NCBI RefSeq assembly: GCF_949628215.1
Contig: NC_134281.1
Span: 37,804,512 to 37,868,511, forward strand
Source of the DNA: Phalacrocorax aristotelis
Taxonomy: Eukaryota > Chordata > Aves > Suliformes > Phalacrocoracidae
Length of the DNA stretch: 64,000 nt
Reading direction: 5' to 3'
Made by a program: the position numbers and the translations under genes. How positions within the stretch are numbered: the stretch's first letter is position 1; each line of letters opens with the position of its first letter. Under the pieces are notes generated by a model. The model was given only the letters and a program-made list of their open reading frames with translations, did not search any database and was not told where the DNA came from. This document shows positions 34,601 through 46,966 of this stretch, piece by piece.

Positions 34601-37600
34601 TCTGGCTGATGTGTGACACAGCACAGCCAAGAAATCTGTATGCAGGATGTTTTCTTCAGCTGGATATTTCTCTAGGAGGAGGTTTAGCAGGTAAACCAGA
34701 GCCACAAAATCTGTTCCCATTATCAAAGGGTTTACTTTCAACTCCTAATTCTGGATGCCTAATGTATGAACCCAGTATTTATGCATATGACTTTGATAGC
34801 TGAAAATGTTAGCATATGAATTTGAAGGTTTGAGAAGGATTTCTAGTACACAAATTGGCTTTTAGCTAAGCCACACTGAAAGTAAACCTGAGAAGATAAA
34901 AGAAAATAATATTCATGTGTACCAAACTACAGAGTTTATTTCTATTTATTACTCTGCCAGCAAGTAGTTGGATGGCCCAGATGAAAACAGCAGGCTCGTT
35001 ATATCTTACAAATTCTTTTCTGGATTTAAAATGGTGGAAAACAGCAGAGACCAATTTCTTGTTTTAAGATTATTAATAAGAAGAATTAAGAGTGGGAGTA
35101 ATCTGTAACCTTCAAGGCAGTTTTTCTGCTGTGTGTTTAAAAAAACAACAAACCTTTGATAATCTTTATTTTGATAATGTTATAATCCACCTTCACTGCA
35201 TGGGAGTCTTAAGCCTTGCTTATCTGCAAAGTTGAACCTTAATCGCTCTGCAGTTTTCTTCTACTCTGAGTATGCCAGCTAGAGTCTGTCTTAAAAAGGG
35301 GGATCTTTGTTTTTAGACAGGGATTTTCTAAGAAGGGATTTTCCTTTTTAATTGACTTTGGAAGGGGTTAACAGTGTGTTTTGAGCTTTCTTATCCATAT
35401 TTGCCTGCCTGAGTATGTTGTTAGAATGCTTTATTACTGAAACTTTATGCTGATATTTTTTTGCTTATTATTCAGAAGATCAGGTAATTGAAAATAATCT
35501 AGTTATTCATCTCTAGATGCCTTTGGGGATACTTGGAAAAACTAACTGTAAAAATGTGCCATACTAGGAATCTTGCTGACTTTCATTTGATTTTTTCATT
35601 CGTTAATTTGAGACAATGAAGTAGAACAAATGTTGCTTATGTAAAATGAGACAGAGTGCAGAAACATTGAAAACATGCCTATTCTTGTGAGAGGTGTGGT
35701 GTGCAGTGCAATGGCTTATGATGAGGTGCAGTTGAAGAGCTGTTATGACTAATAGGGATGCTGCCTAATACAGGTCTAATACAGCTAGTGTTTCTAATTG
35801 TGTATTTCGTCCCTCGCCTTCCCTGCTGCTTCCCCACTGCTGCAGCACTGTCCTATGTTTTCCCTTCATGGGGGAGGAAGAGTTTGTGGGGGAATACTAG
35901 CTGGCAATAGAAGCATGTTTCCAGCTGGAGTCTAATGATAAAACTCAGAAATATGTTGCAAAAATTCATGCAAGAAGAGAAAAAGGGAAACAATAGCCTC
36001 AGGAGTTATCCTTCTGTTGTGAACTGTGGCAATGTAGATTGCATTGCAAGAGGTTATGTGTCTGTGGCTTATGACCAGTTGGTAATTATAAACTGAAGAT
36101 AACTCAGTGGACGGTTTATATAATTTCTTGTTAAACCTGTTACAGATACTCATTTGAGAGGTGATCCTATTTAGGTTTGGCTTTTTCATCATATTGTGTT
36201 CACATGGTTTCCTGGTTTTCTTGTGTTTGAAAAAAAAATAATCAGAAAGCTTGTCCTGGATCAGGCAGCAGAGGCATTTTTTTTTTCAGGACCAGAATGC
36301 AGGCATAGATGTTTCTATGGGTTTGGGGAGCCTTTTTGGGGTTGGGTTTGGTTTCTTTCCTCCTGAAGTATGGCTCTCCATACTTCTTTGAAATCAGATG
36401 TAGGTACTTAGAAAGAAAAAATGATGTTTTAACTGCCAGGCACATGATTAAATTTGCAGCTTAAAAAGAGGTCTCTGGACAAGCTCAGCAAAATAGTTCA
36501 CAGATTATGCTAATTCATGTTCACTCTAGAGTGTATCTATGGCAAATTGTCTGATTATAAAAGTAATTATTCAATTGATATGGAAACTCTCCTGTGGTAG
36601 CTTAAATTTTGTTCTAATTTGTTTGATTTTCATATCATTATATCTTCAACAGTATTTAAAAATCATAGGTATAGTAGCCCTACAGCCCTATGCATTTCAG
36701 TGGTGACAAGCAGTGAAAAGCCCAGAGTGGACAGGTAGTTTCTATTTCATTGTCACCTGCAATCCCATCACATGTCTCTGAATATAGGTGCTTGCTACTT
36801 GACTATGCAAGGAAATGATTGAATATGTATTGCTAGATTTTTTAATATACAAACTAGGCATTACAGACAGTTGTGCTACCCTTGTATGCAAGTTGAAAAA
36901 TGGAAGAAGGTAAGGAATGTATTTAGAGAAAACAGGAAAATATGTCCGAAATACTTAAAACAAATGAACACGGAGAGATATTTTATCAGGAAAATAAAAA
37001 TTTGGTCACTGTGAACATGAATAAATGTAAGCAGGTCTGAATAAAGGGGGATCTTTGAGACACAAGCATAATAGACTTTTTTGACTCAAAAAGGATTTTG
37101 AGGCATCAAATATTTTTGTCTGTCTGTTGGACCTCCCAGAGCAAAAACTTTCTATGCAGTTGAGAAACAAATCAAAATATTTTTGAATTGTTTTTTGTAA
37201 AGGCTTGTTTCCATCAGCACACCATAAATAATATCTGCTCGAAAATGTATTGACTTAAGCATTTAGTTTTTTGCCTTTCTACACTAGTACTGAAGAATGC
37301 ATGTGTTGGAAAAATAGTATACCTTTTTCACTTTGACGTATCCTAAATTGAATAATAAATGGTATTTTTCTTGGATTTAAAAAGGAAGAAGATAAGAAAA
37401 CAAGCATATCACAAGGTATAAAAGTGAATATATTTAATCATTAATATTCCTGACAATCATAGAAATACATAGTCTAACTTGAGACTTGTGATTTGTAAAG
37501 AGGGATACGGAGGGCACAGATCTGTGCTATCGGTTAGTTTTGTTTTGTGTTTAAATGCAGTTCTCTCCCTATTCTGTCATAGTAATCAGTGAATTTCTGT

Positions 37601-37974
37601 TGATGAGGCCAACAGGGACATAACAGTAAGCTTAAACACAGACCTGATTTCCCAGTTCAGAGGAAGAGAGGGGAAGGTATTCTAGTGTTTCCCATGCTAG
37701 TGGCCAAGCATGAATTACATCTTTGTCACGTAATACCACATCTTTTCAAGCAGATGTCTGAAAGTAATACCTGGTATTTTTACCTTTATTCAGAGGCCAG
37801 TGATCAGAATCTTTACTGAACCAACTAAAGGAGGCAAACTCTATGCAGATGATCTCCAATTCTTAAGTAATTAAACCTAGTAACTTTTAATAGATACTTT
37901 TGGGGGTTTGTCATATTCACTTACAAACAGTGAATTGATCTAAGGGTAGCTTTGGGCTAAACAGTATGTCTTCA
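31626..37974. other. Non-coding DNA, no gene seen
   Basis: No exon or RNA gene can be supported. There are scattered short similarities to old repeats containing TTAGG/CCTAA pieces (33560-33605, 34241-34255, 34740-34765), an A/G-rich run at 32582-32612, an ATGCAAAT octamer at 33456-33463 and a GT-rich tract at 36313-36360. Short open frames have no recognised domains. Confidence 0.65.
36313..36360. repeat. GT-rich low-complexity tract
   Basis: GGGTTTGGGGAG, TTTTTGGGGTTGGGTTTGG and similar units fill this stretch. It contributes the proline/lysine-rich part of the antisense open frame at 36242-36445. Confidence 0.65.
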
Positions 37975-37977
37975 GGG

Positions 37978-38075
37978 TAGGTTTTCAGAAGGGCCTAATG
38001 TTACTTTACTTTGCTCTCAATGAAGTTAAATGGGAATCTTTATGCTGACTTTGAGTTGAATTTAGGAAAGGCTAA
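37978..38075. repeat. Ancient palindromic repeat relic
   Basis: The segment contains TTTTCAGAAGGGCCTAA, then CTCAATGAAGTTAAATGGGAATCTTT and GACTTTGAGTTGAATTTAGG. This resembles the old amniote repeat texture in which ATTGAAGTCAATGGGA is followed by its inverted counterpart. It is too diverged to name. Confidence 0.38.
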
Positions 38076-38589
38076 TTGTTTCTGTGCAAGGACTTTAAGA
38101 TCAAATTGTTGGAAAAAAACATCAGTACTTGGAATGAATCCAGTCCAGCCTGACTGCACCAACTTCTGAAGAGCCTTTGAGGCAGTTCTAGTGAATGACG
38201 TTAATTTAAAAGAAACTAAATATTAATGAGGTATTTATGAATGTGGTCAGATTAAAACAATGCAAAAACTAAAAGTATCTTCAAAGGATCATCCATGGCT
38301 AGATTCAGTGATGATAACTAAGTAATTTAATACACCATTGTGTAGCAGTCTACACTAAATTGAAAGCATTTACCAAGAGCTACCATGGGGTCATATCTGA
38401 CATACCACAGCTATTTCTCTTTATAAAGGAGCCCATAAGTCATGAAGAACAGTTAAATATTATAGTTAAAAAGTAGATGTTCTTCTACTTTCGACATTGG
38501 CTGATGATGTAAGCCTATGTGTAGAGTTGTTATTAAATAAATGTTTAAAGTTTTGCCTCAGATTATTACTGATATGTCAGTAGAGGCTG

Positions 38590-38715
38590 GTATTTCCATT
38601 CTTGGTGACATTTAAAAATTGATTGGGCAAGGCAACTAGAATAAGGTAATGCCAGATTTTGCTCTGGTTTGAGCAGGACATTGGACAGGTGAGGTACTGA
38701 GGTCCCTTCCGAGCA
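38590..38715 (+). mobile_element. Ancient CR1 3' end relic
   Basis: GACATTTAAAAATTGATTGGGCAAGGCAA matches the region around the end of CR1 ORF2 (usually ...TTTAAGAC.GATTGGACAA.G). Then TTTTGCTCTGGTTTGAGCAGGACATTGGACAGGTGA and TGAGGTCCCTTCC match the CR1 3' UTR almost block by block. The terminal octamer repeat is lost or unreadable. It is heavily diverged, only about 125 bases long, and inactive. Its texture suggests an age similar to the relic at 5.9 kb. Confidence 0.75.
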
Positions 38716-40118
38716 CATTTATTTCAGGAGTTTCTCTTATTTCAGTCATTCTGAGTACATATCTATAAGGCTTGATGAAACTGCTTCAGAGGCACTTCCG
38801 TTGATCAGCATATTCCAGACAGCTCAAGACTTTAAAGTAGATTTACTTTTACATGGTTTTGTCAGCTGTTTGAGAAGAACTTGTGTATCTGAAGGATGCC
38901 GCTCTCAGATTTCTGTTCTAAAGGTCAGGAAGAATAAATGTGGGTTTTTTTGTTATTGACACTTTAGGGAAAATAATTACATTTGGAATCTTCATATGTG
39001 TGCATAACTTTCTCCAATATCTGTAATGTGGTGGGGTTTTTGTTGTAGTTTGAGTGTGAGAAGGGGTGAGTGAATAGCTGGCAGGAGATTTGTTTTGCTT
39101 TCATACTCTGCTATCCAATGCCAAATGTCGCTTTGGATGATGTTTAAAATGGAGTGAAGGGGGGATATAAAAGATATTACAATGGAGGGGAAAAATGAAA
39201 GAAATAAAGAAGCTGGGTCACTCTTAAAATTTAAAATACTATTTTCATTTAGGAAAAAAATAAAATTATTACAACTTTCCAAAAGAAATTAGAGGCTGAT
39301 TTTTCTCCCCCACCCAGTGGAAACAATTTTAAAAGTTTAGTTGAATTGTTGAATGTATTTGGTTGCCCTAGATAATCTTGGCAAGTTTAGAATAGGCTCA
39401 GAAAAATTCATGGATTTCTTCTGAGTTGAGACTATGCCTTTAATAAGCAAGAATCACTGCTATTTTGCAAATGGCATTAGAAATAAGAAATAAGGCAATA
39501 CAGAATAAAGTTTGCTGACTGAAATTTAATAATGTAAAATTTTTCCTTAGTGCAAATACACTTTGAAACACTAATTTGAGGGTCAGAGTGTTTAGACTGA
39601 TGAACTGCATGTACTTGACACTGCAGAAAATAGGAAACCATGAAATCTGGAAAATTTTTCCTTAGATAAATAAATCCTTTCATCTTAAGTGGAGCTGGCT
39701 GTCTGAGGACTACAAGCAGCAGACCAGCTTATAAGAGCAGACCTTCCCAAAAAGCAGTTTTGTGAGCTTGCAACAGCTTTCTTCAGGCTTTTGAGATGAA
39801 AAAAAAGAAGTTTTAAATGCAGGCCAAAAATCTGGATTCAGTACCTACCTCTGTTAGTGACTCATATGACTAGTTTAACTTCTTTGTTAGAATAATTTAG
39901 AAGAAGAAATGTCTCACATTTTGTAATGCAAATAATTAGAAATTTGAATCTATTCTCTTTTAAGGTGCTGCCAAAGTCAAAACTGCTATTTAATCAATAT
40001 TTGTTACTGTGAATACCTGCACATATGTACAGGTCAATATATTCCTGTTTCTGGAAAACAGTGTTCCAGTACATCTGGAATATTTTGCTGAAAGTGGAAA
40101 CAAAAAATACTTAATATT

Positions 40119-40175
40119 TAAAAAAACTAAACAAACAAAAAACCTCAACACCAACCCCCCCCACCCAACCCTACC
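40119..40175. repeat. AC-rich low-complexity tract
   Basis: AAAACTAAACAAACAAAAAACC is followed by CCAACCCCCCCCACCCAACCC. On the opposite strand it is a G/T tract of the type seen elsewhere in the window. Confidence 0.75.
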
Positions 40176-40710
40176 TGATCTAGTTTAGAAATTAGTTTGT
40201 TTAAAGCACGTTATTTCTATCTGAGTCCCTAAACATATCCTATATTTTCATTTTAAATTCTTCATGAATGTGTTTTATCTGGCTCTGTACTATTGGTACC
40301 TCTAAAAATTTTGTTGGTGTAAACAAGAGTCTTGGCTATGTGGCGAACGAAGTACTGCAGCCATCTGAGTAAAGAAATTTCAGTGAAGACTAAAGACAGA
40401 CTTGTCTCTTGTATCTATTTTTTGGCAGAGAAAGACGGTGATTGACGAGAAGCACAGTATATGAAAGAACAGTTAAAATACAGACGCACTGACATTATAA
40501 TACAGCGTCTCATTGGGAGATGTGGTGTTTTGACTACATGGCTGCAGCAGGTCTATAATTTAAATGCCATTAATGGCACAAAAAGCAATAGCATGGAGAC
40601 AGGAATACTGTGAAATCTCCAAGTCTGTACTTACAATGCAGATGAAATAGCCCTTTGAACTTGTGATGCCAAATGTTGTCCAAAGTTACCATTCTTCCAT
40701 GAGGAAAGAA

Positions 40711-40746
40711 GTTTTTGGGTTTTTTGTGGGGTTTTATTCCCCCTCC
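40711..40746. repeat. GT-rich low-complexity tract
   Basis: GTTTTTGGGTTTTTTGTGGGGTTTT ends in a C-run. It forms the start of the open frame at 40715, which is therefore not convincing as a gene. Confidence 0.65.
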
Positions 40747-43242
40747 CAGTACAGACAGATATTTTCTGTTTAGATTGCTTGGTTTGTGTCACCACAAAGA
40801 TCCCAGGCAAAGGGAGGCTGCTTGTATTTTGCCTAACTCATGTCCCGTTCACAAATTCAGTACAGAATTCGCTATTGTGAATAGTCATGACTATGTTTTC
40901 TTTGTGTTCGTTGGCTTTTGAATATGCTTCTTTATACTTTTACTAAAGTAGCCCACAGAACTAATTTCACCAGAAGCTATTGGTGTTTAGCTGTAACAGA
41001 GTTACACATAGTCCTGTGACTGCATCCCAGTCATAATATCTCATTTGTTTCCACTCTGCTGTTGTGATGTTCTCTGCCTTTTAGACGACTTGTCCTTTCT
41101 CTTGCTCTCCTTTTTATTTTTATTTTTCTATCCATATTTTAAATTATTACTGACTTTGTTTTGCTTAATGAACTGTGGGCAAGCACGTTTCCATACCCTC
41201 GCAGAAGCCAAACATTTAATGCACCTTAGTCTAATATATGTTGTAATTATTTGCCAAATTGAAGTGAGTCTTTCCAGAAACAGTTCCTGATCTTTGAGAA
41301 CCTTGCAAAATGTGTACAGTGTTAATTGTGAAGCTTTTTTAAGCACGTATTTCAAAAGAGGAGAAGAAATGCTGTGTAAGAAAAACTTGTTTAAAATGCT
41401 CTGCCGTTTCTAGCAGGAGACTGTTGTAACAGTTGCATTATTTCTTTATACTGATAGAATGCAAACAAAAGAATCAAGCCTTTATAAATTGTACTTAGGC
41501 TTTTTTTTTTTTCTCCTTTAAACTGGTTCATTGTGTAAAAGTGGTACTATACCACATATATAGTAGATGTTTCCAGTTTTGGCTAAGTGAATGGACTCTC
41601 TTCAAAATATTCATGCAGTGCTAGTAAAGTTTAATCCAACTTCCGTGAATAAATCACAACTAAATAACCATAGTTGATAAAGGGATAGGTAGGGGGTTTC
41701 AGAAAACCTATCTCTAGGGTATGAGCCTTAGGTTCTAAGCGTGGTAAATATGTGCGTGTATGTATGCCTTTCTTTTCTCACTTAACAACAAATCATACCT
41801 AAAATTCAATGCATATTCCTCTGCTAGAAAACATATCACATAGATCTACTTTATACTGAAGGGAAGGTGATGAAAAATTAAGCTACTGCGTTAATATAGA
41901 AACTTTGAATCTTGGTAGTATTTACTGAGCATTGTCTGGTATCTGTTGTGCATCTACCTCTTTGAAGCAGAGTTTTTCAAATCTGTGATCGCCAGAATGG
42001 CTTTCTACTGATCCTGTGCATTAATATAATACCTCAGGCTCTTCTAAAATCTCTTACTAGAATGTGCAAAGAGAAATCTTATGCCTGCTTTAGTTTTGGA
42101 AAGAATTGTGATTAGAACAGTCAAGCAAATGCAAAAAGGTACATTGGCCAAGCAACAGCAATTGTCTGTGTTTATTCCCTTCTGACTATTAGTGAAGAGA
42201 GATTTCACCTAAACGTCTTTGCATGAGTACTACAGTCAGTACTTTTTAGTTTTGGCAGGGAGCAGAGGGCGTTCTTCAGAGAAGTGTTTAGTGGCTTTAA
42301 ATAAAGTTTCTTTGTCAGGCAGTCCAAGAGTTTTAACTAGAAATTATGCCTGTAAGTTATAAGTTTCAGAAGGTTAGGTTTTTTCAACTTCTAACAACAA
42401 ATGCAACAGATATAACCTTGGAGTATGTGGGGGAGCTGCACCACTTCTAGCTTCTGTCTTGTAGAGAACATTGTTTTCTTTCTTGTCATTATTTGGAAGT
42501 GTCATGAATAAAATATCAAAATTCTGGGTCTTGGGATACAAATATTGAGAAAACTTGGCTTCCCCTCTTCCTATATTTGTGGCTGATTTCTTCTTTCACT
42601 GCCCTGCCAATGTACTAATTTATGTTACAGTTTGTCTTTCTGCTTTACAGTGCAATAGAAATAATGCAAACAGAAATAAGATTTATTTTATTCTCAATTC
42701 CTACTGTACATTTTTTTTCCTTTCTATTTCAAAGGAATCATTGCCTATGAAGTCATTTGTGTTAGTTGACTGCACTTTCTCACTATAGCTAGTCACAGTG
42801 ATTAAAACCACCTTTTGTGTACCCACTATTGAAATAAACAGTAGTTCAAATAAGTAGAGGCCTCTGACTTTTTGTGCTGACCCTTCCAAATTCAGTGTTT
42901 TGCAGACAGACTTGTGTGTGTCTCTGCGCACATAGCTCATGGTTTACCATGTACTATTTCCACAGATGTGCAACCTACAAGTGTGAAGTTTACCCAAACT
43001 TTTGCTCCTTTAATTTATATTATGTCTTTCCATGCAAGATAAAAATGACAGGAAATGCAGAATTTAAATATGTGAATTGCTGAAAATAGTGACTATCTAC
43101 TTTCAGAATTCCTAACAATTTTGCTTGCAACATTTGAAAAATAATTATTTCTTTGTTAGCACCCTCATCGCAAAAACCTGGCCTACCAGGCTAGGAATTC
43201 TTTCCCTTTGTTCTTGAAACCCATAGAAAACTAGACTTTACC

Positions 43243-43316
43243 TAGGGCTTAATCACCTATGCTGGAATCTCCTTCAAGTTAGTGGAAGTGTTTGTAAGAA
43301 TAGTAAGGGTCAGGAA
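43243..43316. repeat. Ancient interspersed repeat relic
   Basis: AGGGCTTAATCA at the start and AAGGGTCAGGAAG near the end bracket CTTCAAGTTAGTGGAAGTGTTTGTAAGAAT. This follows the texture of old bird/turtle palindromic repeats (GGGCCTGATCC ... TTGAAGTCA.TGG ... GGATCAGG). The match is weak and the family unnamed. Confidence 0.33.
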
Positions 43317-45144
43317 GAGCTTAAGGGTATTGTAACAGCTGCTCACAAACCAAATTGCTAATACCTGAGAGGGCTCACAGACCTTGAAAGAAAAACCCAG
43401 TGTTTTAATATTATAGCCATAATCTTCAGATCTTTAAGTTGCAACGTGTTCTAGTAGGAAATTTAGGGGAAATGCTAGGAAAATTTGCAGTGTATTTGCA
43501 TTACCTTCCCCCACTTATTTGGCCTTAATGCTCTCCATAGTGTTCAGAGGGACTGGGCATAAGTTTCAGATTGTTTTTAAGAACAGAACAAACTTTGAAA
43601 TTAAAAATATTTAATAGAATATTTCAGAAATTGTCATACATCTGCCCATATTTTATTAACAGATTTGAAACTATCAGCTTGAATAGCACAGAAGCAGTAT
43701 TGTGATCTCTTTATCAGCATAACGTGTGCCCTCAAGATCAGAACATATATACTTCATGGAGATGGACTGGTATGTATCTCTTAACTGTAGTATTATTACT
43801 GATAGTGTTTCAAAGACACTGAATGGAAGAAGGGTTTATGGTCTTTAATGTATTGTTACATCTCTTCCTCTTCTGTATTCTGAAAACTATGGTAACAGCA
43901 TAATCAGCAGAAAAATTAATCAGTTGCTGAAAAAAGTGGGAAAATAAATATGAACACACCAAAAAGCTCAAGGATTAACTAACAATTTAGTTAAGAGCAT
44001 TTGGAGATGCTAAGATGCTGTTCATGTATTTCACACAGAATAGACAGAGAGTATTTGAGTAGTATCTAGTGCCTATGCTCCTGTGGGAATATGTGAAGCC
44101 AAATCAGCAGTAACGTAATATTTAGTGGGCCAGGGTTCTGTGATTTACCTTCACAGATGAGAAAATTTGTAAAGGTATGCATATGCAGTGGTGTTGGAAA
44201 AAGCTAAAGAGGGCACGACAGCCATTACAGTAAGAATTTAATTTCATCTGGCTTCATTTAGCTGATATGGGTGAAGGTTGCATGTGATCACTTCCCTGTC
44301 ATATAAGAGAGTTCAGCCAAAGAGAAACAAGTAATGTTTCTTGCATTTGTTGCCACAAACCCTCTATGAGGAATAACATGAAACCAAAGCACAACTTGAG
44401 AGAAGTAATGGCCAACATTTTCCCAGCCTGTTTTTTAAGTAAGGTCAGAACATGAGTTAGTAGAAAAACTCTTCTTAGTGGCAGGTTTGGTAAAATCAGT
44501 CTTAAGTATAACACTATTTTTCTTCTTAAGAAAAAATTTCTGAAATGAAAGGGAACTATTCTTTGTGCTCAACTGGATTTCAAATATAGAATGAACGTGC
44601 AATATTTCTCCATGTCGTACAAGCATATTATGCACTTAGATAACTTTTTCTTAATAAAAGTCTTGTACACAAGTAATTTTTTCAGTAACCAAAATGGTTG
44701 TTTTTCTGCTAAAAGCACTAAGTATATTCTGTAACAATTAAAACCCTGAGGAGAGCACAGTTCACTTCCTGGTGTAGTGGTGCACTCATAGCTGCTCTCA
44801 AGAGAGCAGAATTCCAGATGTTACTGTTTCACTGTACGGAGTGGTGCTGTAATTGTTGGACAGCAAGGATATGATTTGGCTACCTGATAATGTTGTATCT
44901 GTTGAAATACTTTCACTGTGGCTGTAGTGATGTGTATGTACAGTATGAAGGAACCTATATGATGGATTGCAGTCTTCAAATGCATTTGTAATGCTCAAGT
45001 GAGTGCAAGAAGCACTTAGATTTGAGGATATAATACTGAATCCCATGTAAGGGGTGAATTAGTCTAATCTAAAGCTATTTAGATTAGCAGTATCTAAAGC
45101 AGCATATAAGTGTTAACATAGCCAATGTTTTGAAGCTGCCATTC

Positions 45145-45592
45145 GTAGAATCATAGACGGTTTAGGTTGGAAAAGACCTTTAAGATCATTGAGACCAACT
45201 GTAAACCTAACACTGCCAAGTCCACCACTAAACCATGTCCCTAAGCACCACGTCTACATGTCTTTTAAATACCTCCAGGGATGGTGACTCAACCACTTCC
45301 CTGGGCAGCCTGTTCCAATTCTTGACAACTCTTACAGTGAAGTTTTTCTTAATATCCAATCTAAATGGCCCCTGGTGCAAGTTGAGGCCATTTCCTCTTG
45401 TCCTTGAGGCAAAAAAGAAGTTGTCTTTACTTGTTACTTGGGAGAAGAGACTGACACCCACCTTGCTACAACCTCCTTTCAGGTAGTTGTAGAGAGGGAT
45501 AAGGTCTCCCATCAGCCTCCTTTTCCCCAGACTAAACAACCTCAGTTCCCTCATCTGCTCCCTGTAGGATTTGTTCTCTAGACCCTTCACCT
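45145..45592 (-). mobile_element. CR1 LINE, 5'-truncated 3' end
   Basis: The minus strand reads as a clean avian CR1 3' end: ORF2 C-terminus, then a 3' UTR with GGACATGGTTTAGTGGTGGACTTGGCAG, a TTGGTCTCAATGATCTTAAAGGTC block, and CCGTCTATGATTCTA at the end. About 450 of ~4500 bases remain, so neither endonuclease nor reverse transcriptase is present. It is well preserved. The 3' UTR differs clearly from that of the 31 kb copy, so the two come from different CR1 subfamilies. No long target-site duplication is visible, as is usual for CR1. Confidence 0.95.
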
Positions 45593-45596
45593 TCAT
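45228..45596 (-). pseudogene. CR1 ORF2 C-terminal fragment, frame still open
   Basis: A 122-codon frame with no internal stop covers the CR1 ORF2 C-terminus. Landmarks are [17 protein letters not shown] near residues 12-28, [12 protein letters not shown] near 31-42, [20 protein letters not shown] near 67-86, and [20 protein letters not shown] near 93-112, then a natural-looking stop. [14 protein letters not shown] is shared exactly with the 31 kb copy. The ATG at the start is incidental: it lies at the 5' truncation point, not at a real CR1 start. The protein would lack every catalytic domain, so no function is expected. Confidence 0.88.
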
Positions 45597-46162
45597 AATG
45601 CTACTTGCTTGCTTTAGTCATGATTACAGTATATATGTAGAGGTGAAAAAGAAAAACCGTCTATGGAAGTGTTTCTAGATGTTCAGCTCTGGTGTTTCTC
45701 CCCCTGTTTCATGGGACTGTTTTTATAGGACACTAAAATATTAATAAAGCTTAGATTCAGTAAAAACAAAGAATGTGAGAACAACATTAGTTGTGGTTGT
45801 TCCTATCTTTTTGGTATTGTTTCAGAATATGTTCTACCATGATTGAATGTGCATGTGTTCAAATTTCTCAAACAGATTCATGACTGGGTTGGGGGCTAAT
45901 CCTGGATTCCTTCCATAACTAATTATGCCATTAAATGTTGTGGATATTCTAGTTGTGGTTTATCTAGTTTTAAATTGTCATTACAGATCATTTAAATAAT
46001 TTTAAATGCCCTAGTGACCTGTTGATAAAGGGCAGAAAGCTTCTCTGGTGCTAGCTATAACTGCTACTGCGGCAAAAGAGGAATGCCAAACGTTCATTTC
46101 TTTTCTGTTCCCAAATCTGTGTGGCCACCTCTATTTTCCTAGTCTGCTTAGCCTGAAAATGG

Positions 46163-46227
46163 CTTTTGGTTGTGGATTTTTTTGTTTGTTTGTTTGGGTT
46201 TGGGGTTTTTTTTGTTTGTTTGTTTTA
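46163..46227. repeat. GT-rich low-complexity tract with (GTTT)n
   Basis: GGTTGTGG, (TTTG)n and TTTGGGTTTGGGG units. It encodes the hydrophobic F/G/C/L/V run of the open frame at 46048-46266, which is thus an artefact of simple sequence. Confidence 0.75.
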
Positions 46228-46949
46228 CAACATGTAGCAAAACAGGGCCTTGATTTCAGACAATAATGTATTACTTCAGGATAAGAAAAATGGAGATGAT
46301 GATTTCTGGATTCCTAGAATCCTACCTTGTTGGAGAAAGACTGAAGAGGCTAACATGGGCTTAGGAATATGGAGAAAAGGATCTTCTCTCCTTTCTGGGC
46401 ATGCAGAATTGAACATTCACTTTGCCTTGTGGTCTAGGTTTATTACTAAATGCTCAAGGAAGCCTAGAGGCATTTCCTAAATGAGGCTGCAACTGTATAG
46501 CTTTTAAACTCAATTAGCCCTCTCTTCTGTTTTCTGCATACTACATTGATTATAATAGAGTTTACTTGGTTATATGAGACAGGGAAGGTGTGGGGGTCCC
46601 TGTAACCAGCCCCCTTCTTTCTCCATAGTGCAGTGGAATGGCAGCATCTTACGTGGCTCTTTAACAGCAGCAGCTATCTCTCAAGAATCTTAAAATGTAA
46701 ATTGTGCTTAAAGGGGGTATGCTGGTATAAAATCATTCAACAGCAAAGAAATAAGTGAGTTAGCTTCCACTAGCTGATGTGAAACTCCTTCAGAGTAGAA
46801 AGAATACCAGACTGGATTATGCTTTGTTTAATATCAGCAAGATAGGTTGGCCCAGTGTGTTTCTTCCACACAGTGATCTTCTGAGGCCTGTGGTCTTCTG
46901 TAGAATGCAAACTTGAGAGAAAGCAATCTTATCACTATTATTATTAATT

Positions 46950-46966
46950 AAAAAAAAAAAAAAAAA
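46950..46966. repeat. A17 homopolymer
   Basis: Seventeen A after a TTATTATTAATT stretch. No retroposed body is recognised upstream. Confidence 0.8.

Larger units (their letters stand above)
38716..45144. other. Non-coding DNA, no gene seen
   Basis: No exon or RNA gene can be supported. Visible items are an octamer/homeodomain-like ATGCAAATAATTAG at 39927-39940, low-complexity AC and GT tracts at 40119-40175 and 40711-40746, a possible old repeat at 43243-43316, and a weak MIR-like TTCACAGATGAGAAAA at 44150-44165. Open frames up to ~96 codons have no family resemblance. Confidence 0.65.

Noticed and set aside
38500..38575. TGATGAT and ACTGA words as boxes of a C/D snoRNA
   Set aside because: The C-box purine position is wrong and no terminal stem pairs outside the two boxes.
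44145..44180. TTCACAGATGAGAAAA as an antisense MIR fragment
   Set aside because: Only one short block fits; the neighbouring MIR blocks are absent, so the match is not distinguishable from chance.
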